Shown one piece after another: positions 6,808 to 10,000 of a DNA stretch of 10,000 nucleotides (within the stretch, counting starts at the first letter, position 1; every line of letters starts with the position of its first letter). A model generated the notes under the pieces. The model was not told where the DNA came from and did no database searches. It was given only the letters and a program-made list of their open reading frames with translations. Both the position numbers and the translations under genes were made by a program. Source of the DNA: Asticcacaulis sp. (GTDB taxonomy: Bacteria; Pseudomonadota; Alphaproteobacteria; Caulobacterales; Caulobacteraceae); the NCBI RefSeq assembly GCF_020217185.1, contig NZ_JAIWNX010000204.1, positions 1 through 10,000 on the forward strand, written 5' to 3'.

Positions 6808-7122
6808 ATGACCGTCACCGCGCAGGACCTGCAAAATCTGAAGCCCAATGTGCAGCGCGCGACAAGGATGCTCAAGCTTCTGGCCAGCGAGCCCCGCCTG
6901 ATGATCCTCTGCCGGCTTTTTGAGGGTGAGGCCAGCGTTTCCGATCTCGCCGACTATCTGGGGCAGCCTATTGCCGGCACCTCACAGCATCTGGCCAAGA
7001 TGCGGGCGGAACATCTGGTCTCCACGCGCCGTGACGGTCAGACCATCTACTACGCCTTGGGCGATCCGGCAACACAGAAGGTGATAGAGGCCCTGTGCGA
7101 GGTCTATGGCCCCAAGGCGTAA
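6808..7122 (+). CDS. ArsR/SmtB-family regulator, SqrR/BigR/YgaV-like
   Basis: 104 residues, the usual size of the family. The winged helix-turn-helix is visible: LLASEPRLMILCRL (24-37), SVSDLADYLGQPIAGTSQHLAKMRAEHLV (43-71, recognition helix about 56-68) and the wing TRRDGQTIYYAL (73-84). The arsenic/cadmium motif ELCVCDL is absent (EASVSDL instead). The sequence around C35 (LMILC) and the C-terminal helix (LCEVYG, C97) most resemble the sulfide/persulfide sensors SqrR, BigR and YgaV, which sense by forming a di- or polysulfide bridge between two cysteines. Here the expected second cysteine (VYC in YgaV) is glycine 101, and a cysteine appears four residues earlier. No sulfur-metabolism gene is adjacent, so the target is unknown. 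It has no SD. A later in-frame ATG at 6868 would remove part of the first helix and is less likely. Confidence 0.88.
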   Translation: MTVTAQDLQNLKPNVQRATRMLKLLASEPRLMILCRLFEGEASVSDLADYLGQPIAGTSQHLAKMRAEHLVSTRRDGQTIYYALGDPATQKVIEALCEVYGPKA

Positions 7123-7146
7123 ACGCCGAAATCCCTGCATAAGACA

Positions 7147-7175
7147 TTGAAACAGAGGCCAAATGCCTCTAGTCT
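7147..7175 (+). promoter_or_regulatory. Possible LacI-gene promoter with palindrome in the spacer
   Basis: TTGAAA (7147-7152) could be a -35, and TAGTCT (7170-7175, weak) a -10 at 17-bp spacing. Between them lies the perfect palindrome AGAGGC-CAAAT-GCCTCT (7154-7170). A palindrome filling the spacer is a typical repressor site, so LacI autoregulation is plausible. If true, transcription starts near 7182 and translation at ATG 7199. Confidence 0.35.
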
Positions 7176-7198
7176 TTGCGTTTCAGGATCGATTTGCC

Positions 7199-8215
7199 AT
7201 GACCGACACCCTCCCCGCCAAAGTCAAGATGACCGACATTGCGCGTCTGGCCGAAGTGTCTCTGGCCACCGTTTCGCGCGCCCTGGCCGACAGTCCGCTG
7301 GTGCCGGAGCCGCAAAAGCAGCGCATCATCGCTATCGCCGAAGCGCACGGCTACGCCGTCAATCAGGCGGCGCGCAACCTGCGTATGCAGACAACGCGCA
7401 CCATTGGTCTGGTTCTGCCGCTGGGCCACGAAACCGGTCAGCAGATGACCGACCCGTTCCTGCTCGAACTGGTCGGTTACCTCTCCGAAGAGGTGTTTCG
7501 TCGCGGCTATGACCTGCTGTTTTCCAAGAATCTCTCACCGCAAAGCGGCTGGCTGAATTCGCTGGTGAAGTCGCACCGCTTCGATGCCATGCTGGTTCTG
7601 GGGCAAAGCGATCAGCACGACGAAATCAACGCCATCTCGGCCCACTATAACCCGATGGTGGTGTGGGGCGAACGGTTACCGGATCAGGGCTACTGCTCGG
7701 TCGGCGTGGACAATGTCCACGGCGGACGGCTGGCGGCGGAGCATCTGCTGAGCAAGGGCCGCAAGCAAATCCTGTTCCTTGGACCCGCTCAGGTGCCCGA
7801 AGTGGCGGCGCGTCTCAAAGGCTTTAGCGAGGGGCTGGCTCTGGCCGGGCATAAACTTACCCCCGCGCAGATCATCGAGACGCACTTCACGCCGGATTCA
7901 GCCTATGAGACGGTGAAGGGGCTGGTCGCTTCGCGTCGGCGCTTCGATGCCATCTTTGCGGCGTCGGACGTCATCGCCTTGGCCGCCATCCACGCCCTGA
8001 GCGATGCCGGGCGGCGCGTGCCGGAGGATGTGGCTGTGTGTGGTTTCGACGATGTTGCCATGTCGAAGACTATGTCCCCGGCCCTGACCACCGTAAAGCA
8101 GGACCTTCGGCTGGGGGCGCAACTGATGGTCGATCTGTTGTTCCGGCGGCTGGCGGGAGAAAAGACCTCGTCCGCCGTTCTGGCCGCCGGACTGATCGAG
8201 CGGGCCTCAACCTGA
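7199..8215 (+). CDS. LacI-family transcriptional regulator, probable sugar-responsive
   Basis: 338 residues from ATG 7199. The helix-turn-helix is at about 11-33 (MTDIARLAEVSLATVSRALA) with the recognition helix SLATVSRAL (21-29). The hinge helix region VNQAARNLRM (54-63) follows, then a periplasmic-binding-protein-like core from TIGLVLP (68-74) with FDAIFAASDVIALAAI and the usual AVCGFDDVA segment near the C-terminus. It is full length for the family. An upstream in-frame ATG at 7163 has a fair SD (AGAGG, 7154-7158) and would add 12 residues, but it falls inside the palindrome at 7154-7170. ATG 7199 has AGGA ten bases upstream and gives the usual short N-terminus. The gene converges with the MFS transporter. 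With the TonB receptor beyond, it probably controls uptake of a carbohydrate; the ligand cannot be read from the sequence. Confidence 0.92.
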   Translation: MTDTLPAKVKMTDIARLAEVSLATVSRALADSPLVPEPQKQRIIAIAEAHGYAVNQAARNLRMQTTRTIGLVLPLGHETGQQMTDPFLLELVGYLSEEVFRRGYDLLFSKNLSPQSGWLNSLVKSHRFDAMLVLGQSDQHDEINAISAHYNPMVVWGERLPDQGYCSVGVDNVHGGRLAAEHLLSKGRKQILFLGPAQVPEVAARLKGFSEGLALAGHKLTPAQIIETHFTPDSAYETVKGLVASRRRFDAIFAASDVIALAAIHALSDAGRRVPEDVAVCGFDDVAMSKTMSPALTTVKQDLRLGAQLMVDLLFRRLAGEKTSSAVLAAGLIERAST

Positions 8216-9445
8216 TCAGTACTCGGCATTAAGCGCGTTCAGACGCGCGCCGGCCGGGTCGCGGCGGTGGTTGAAGACCAGCGCCACAAACAGGATCAGA
8301 GCCAGACCGGTGGCCAGCACAAACCCGTACTGCGCCCCGCCAAAGACATCCGACACCGCCCCCATGGCCAGAGGGGCGACGACGGCGCTGAGGCAGGTGA
8401 AGAACAGGATCACGCCGCCGGCCGCGCCATGCTGCGCCTTGCGGAAGCCCGATATGCCCTTGGAATTGATCGTCGGGTACATGACCGACATGAACAGGCC
8501 CGACAGGGGCAGGCTATAGACCGCCACAGCCTGCCCGCCGATCAGGGCCGCCACGAAGCAGGCCAGAATGGCCCCAGCGCACAGCAGCAGGACCAGCGTC
8601 CATTTCAGGCGCGCCAGCATCCACACCCCCAGAAAACGCCCGGCGGCGCGCAGCACGAAGAAGACGCTGAGCGCATACAGCGCCAGCCACACGGCCGGGC
8701 CCTGATAGCCTTTGAGCAGGGTCGGCATCCACACATAGATGGCGGTTTCCACCCCGACATAGAGCATGGCGAGCGCCGAAAAGGCCAGAGCATAGGGATC
8801 ACGCACAAGGCCCAGCGAAGCCTTCAGGCTGAAAGTGTCGCTCGCGCTCCTCTGCCGTTCGGGATAGCGCACCACAAAGGCCGTTATGATCAGCAGTGTA
8901 CACAGCGTCCCGGCAATCACATAGAGCCACTTCCACGACGCGCCCGACACCAGAAGCTGGGTAACGATCAGCGGGCCAATGATGGCGCCCACGCCGAAAA
9001 AGCCCTCGACCATATTCATGACGCGCGTATGGCTTTCGGTGGAGGTGGAGATGTCGCCGATCAGGGCCAGGGCTCCGGTTTTAAACACCCCGATGGCCAG
9101 ACCTGAAATGAACAACAGACAGGCGAAAAAGAGAAAATCATTGCCGACGGCAAACAGGAAGGAATTCAGCGCAAACAGGCTCAGCCCCAGAATGATCGTC
9201 CATTTGCGCCCCAGACGATCGGCCAGAAACCCCAGCCCCAGACCGGCAATGGCGATGCCGCCCATGGTGGCGTAATGAAACGCCCCCGCCTCGGTCATGC
9301 TCAGGCCGTAATCGCGGATGACTTCGGGGATGATAACCCCCACCGCGTCCGTCGTCATGGCGAACATCATGAACATCAGATAGGTCAGCCCGGTAATCAG
9401 GGCGATATTGGCCGGGCGGGCCAGATGCGGCGCAGATGTCGTCAT
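8216..9445 (-). CDS. MFS transporter, sugar type (FucP/FHS-like)
   Basis: 409 residues, with about twelve hydrophobic segments in two halves separated by a basic loop at about 193-215 (RYPERQRSASD). The MFS motif A is seen as GFLADRLGRK (72-81) between the second and third helices. Segments YVGVETAIYVWMPTLL (229-244) and MYPTINSKG (322-330) resemble the fucose/galactose/glucose:proton symporter group. An inner-membrane proton-coupled carrier for a sugar or sugar acid is the best call; the exact substrate is open. The start is supported by AGGGA eight bases upstream. The gene lies downstream of a TonB receptor on the same strand and converges on LacI, so it would carry into the cytoplasm what the receptor brings into the periplasm. 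Its stop codon abuts the LacI stop. Confidence 0.9.
   Translation of the reverse strand: MTTSAPHLARPANIALITGLTYLMFMMFAMTTDAVGVIIPEVIRDYGLSMTEAGAFHYATMGGIAIAGLGLGFLADRLGRKWTIILGLSLFALNSFLFAVGNDFLFFACLLFISGLAIGVFKTGALALIGDISTSTESHTRVMNMVEGFFGVGAIIGPLIVTQLLVSGASWKWLYVIAGTLCTLLIITAFVVRYPERQRSASDTFSLKASLGLVRDPYALAFSALAMLYVGVETAIYVWMPTLLKGYQGPAVWLALYALSVFFVLRAAGRFLGVWMLARLKWTLVLLLCAGAILACFVAALIGGQAVAVYSLPLSGLFMSVMYPTINSKGISGFRKAQHGAAGGVILFFTCLSAVVAPLAMGAVSDVFGGAQYGFVLATGLALILFVALVFNHRRDPAGARLNALNAEY
8233..8248. other. GC hairpin at the LacI/MFS convergent ends
   Basis: GCGCGT-TCAG-ACGCGC is a perfect 6-bp stem with a tetraloop, 17 bases beyond the LacI stop and inside the last codons of the MFS gene. 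It could slow polymerase from either side, but no T tract follows on either strand, so it is not called a terminator. Confidence 0.3.
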
Positions 9446-9453
9446 GGAGCGGT

Positions 9454-9458
9454 TCCCT
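9454..9458 (-). promoter_or_regulatory. Ribosome binding site of the MFS gene
   Basis: AGGGA on the minus strand, eight bases before ATG 9445. It supports that start. Confidence 0.6.
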
Positions 9459-9494
9459 GTATTTTGTTGTTATACGTTCAGAAGCCGTAGGCGA

Positions 9495-9540
9495 GAAAAA
9501 GAACGGAAGCGGGCCGCAGAGGGGATGCGACCCGCTCCCG
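9495..9540 (-). terminator. Rho-independent terminator of the TonB receptor gene
   Basis: The arms 9504-9518 and 9526-9540 pair at 13 of 15 positions around a 7-nt loop. On the minus strand the stem is followed directly by TTCTTTTTC (9495-9503). It lies about 130 nt beyond the receptor stop and about 50 nt before the MFS start. The receptor transcript probably ends here, and the MFS gene needs its own promoter or read-through. Confidence 0.75.
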
Positions 9541-9565
9541 ATGCCTTCACGCTAAGGCATTTTTT
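9541..9565 (+). terminator. T-tailed hairpin facing right
   Basis: ATGCCTT (9541-9547) and AAGGCAT (9554-9560) form a perfect 7-bp stem with a 6-nt loop. On the plus strand it is followed by T residues to 9565. It abuts the minus-strand terminator and would stop plus-strand transcription from entering the receptor gene. No plus-strand gene ends here, so the role is uncertain. Confidence 0.45.
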
Positions 9566-9669
9566 GACGCCTCATGTGTATCCCAAAAGTGGTGCCCACT
9601 TTTTGGCATGAGGCTTTTTTGACGCCTCATGTTTATCCAAAAAATGGTACCCACTTTTTGGCATGAGGC
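9560..9669. repeat. Two tandem 55-bp palindromic repeat units
   Basis: Units 9560-9614 and 9615-9669 match at 51 of 55 positions and are exactly adjacent. Each carries an outer perfect 8-bp inverted pair, GCCTCATG and CATGAGGC, and an inner stem closing on CCACTTTTTGG. In each unit one inner base pair is broken, at a different place, so both seem to descend from one unit with a perfect inner stem. Each can fold into a long hairpin or cruciform with a 5-nt bulge on one side. The block ends one base before the receptor stop codon. It resembles REP-like intergenic palindromes in style; no known family name is assigned. Confidence 0.85.
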
Positions 9670-9670
9670 T

Positions 9671-10000
9671 TTAGAACCGATACTTCAGGCTGATCGTCGA
9701 GGTGCGGCCATTGATGGCGCGGGCGCGCACATAGTTGGTCGCATTGTCGGTGATCGCGCCTTCTTCAACCTCGGTGATCCCCAGGACGTCAAAGGCATTG
9801 TTGACGTTCAGCGAAACGGTCAAGTCGTCCGTCAGGCTGTAATCGGCAAACAGGTTGGTCTGCACATAACCCGGCATGACCAGTTGGTTGTCGTCCTGCG
9901 CATAGGCGTCGGTGGTGCCGACAAAGTTCGCCCCGAATTCCAGCTTGTCCATCTTGTAGGTCGGCGTGAACTGGAACACCCACTCGGCCTGACGACGCGG
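9671..10000 (-). CDS. TonB-dependent receptor, C-terminal fragment (partial)
   Basis: The last 109 codons of a minus-strand gene that enters from the right edge; the frame is open to position 10000. The sequence has the alternating pattern of outer-membrane beta strands: VFQFTPTYKMDKLEFGANF, then MPGYVQTNLFADYSL, then LTVSLNVNNAFDVLGI. It ends with the terminal strand TSTISLKYRF, whose final phenylalanine is the BAM recognition residue of outer-membrane barrels. The phrase VNNAFDVLGITEVEEG is typical of TonB receptors of Caulobacterales and sphingomonads that take up carbohydrates. With the MFS carrier and LacI regulator next to it, an outer-membrane sugar receptor is likely. Plug domain, TonB box and substrate cannot be judged from this fragment. 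Confidence 0.9.
   Translation of the reverse strand, partial: PRRQAEWVFQFTPTYKMDKLEFGANFVGTTDAYAQDDNQLVMPGYVQTNLFADYSLTDDLTVSLNVNNAFDVLGITEVEEGAITDNATNYVRARAINGRTSTISLKYRF

Noticed and set aside
7116..7127. GGCG-TAAA-CGCC hairpin at the ArsR stop codon as terminator
   Set aside because: A 4-bp stem without a T tract; too weak to call.
8267..9106. 279-codon plus-strand open frame antisense to the MFS gene
   Set aside because: The product is rich in H, Q, R and D with no recognisable fold, as expected for the reverse of membrane-protein codons.

Overview
The window looks like chromosomal DNA of an alphaproteobacterium, probably of the Caulobacteraceae (Asticcacaulis or Caulobacter-like). This is inferred from four things: moderately high GC in most genes, a TonB-dependent receptor beside a LacI regulator and an MFS carrier (a common layout for sugar uptake in that family), the DNA ligase-associated repair cluster, and apparently leaderless or SD-poor starts. 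No rRNA, tRNA, CRISPR array, transposase or phage gene was seen.

Left part (1-3606) is a DNA-repair module. A metallo-beta-lactamase-fold exonuclease runs leftward off the edge (1-431, minus). After a 75-bp divergent spacer, a DEXH-box Lhr-core type helicase (507-2954) and the metallophosphoesterase PdeM (2938-3606) run rightward with a 17-nt overlap. These are three of the four genes known as the ligase-associated set. The fourth, an ATP-dependent DNA ligase, is predicted just left of the window. Next is an exported Blc-type lipocalin (3676-4245).

Middle part (4246-6807) holds a single 755-residue protein (4438-6705) of clearly lower GC than its neighbours. It has a helical-repeat-like N-terminal half and a C-terminal half that resembles uncharacterised glycosyltransferase-like proteins. 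It is the least explained gene here and the best candidate for an acquired function. An 11-of-12 inverted repeat touches its start codon.

Right part (6778-10000) starts with a small ArsR-family regulator of the SqrR/BigR/YgaV type, with one cysteine displaced by a helical turn. Its upstream region combines a perfect inverted repeat, a possible leaderless promoter and a GANTC site. A LacI-family regulator follows (7199-8215). It converges with an MFS sugar-type transporter (8216-9445, minus) so tightly that the two stop codons abut as TGATCA. Upstream of the transporter, a 225-bp spacer carries a strong minus-strand terminator, a second hairpin and two tandem 55-bp palindromic repeats. It lies directly behind the 3' end of a TonB-dependent receptor (9671-10000, minus, partial). 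Receptor, inner-membrane carrier and LacI regulator together suggest a LacI-controlled carbohydrate uptake locus that continues to the right.
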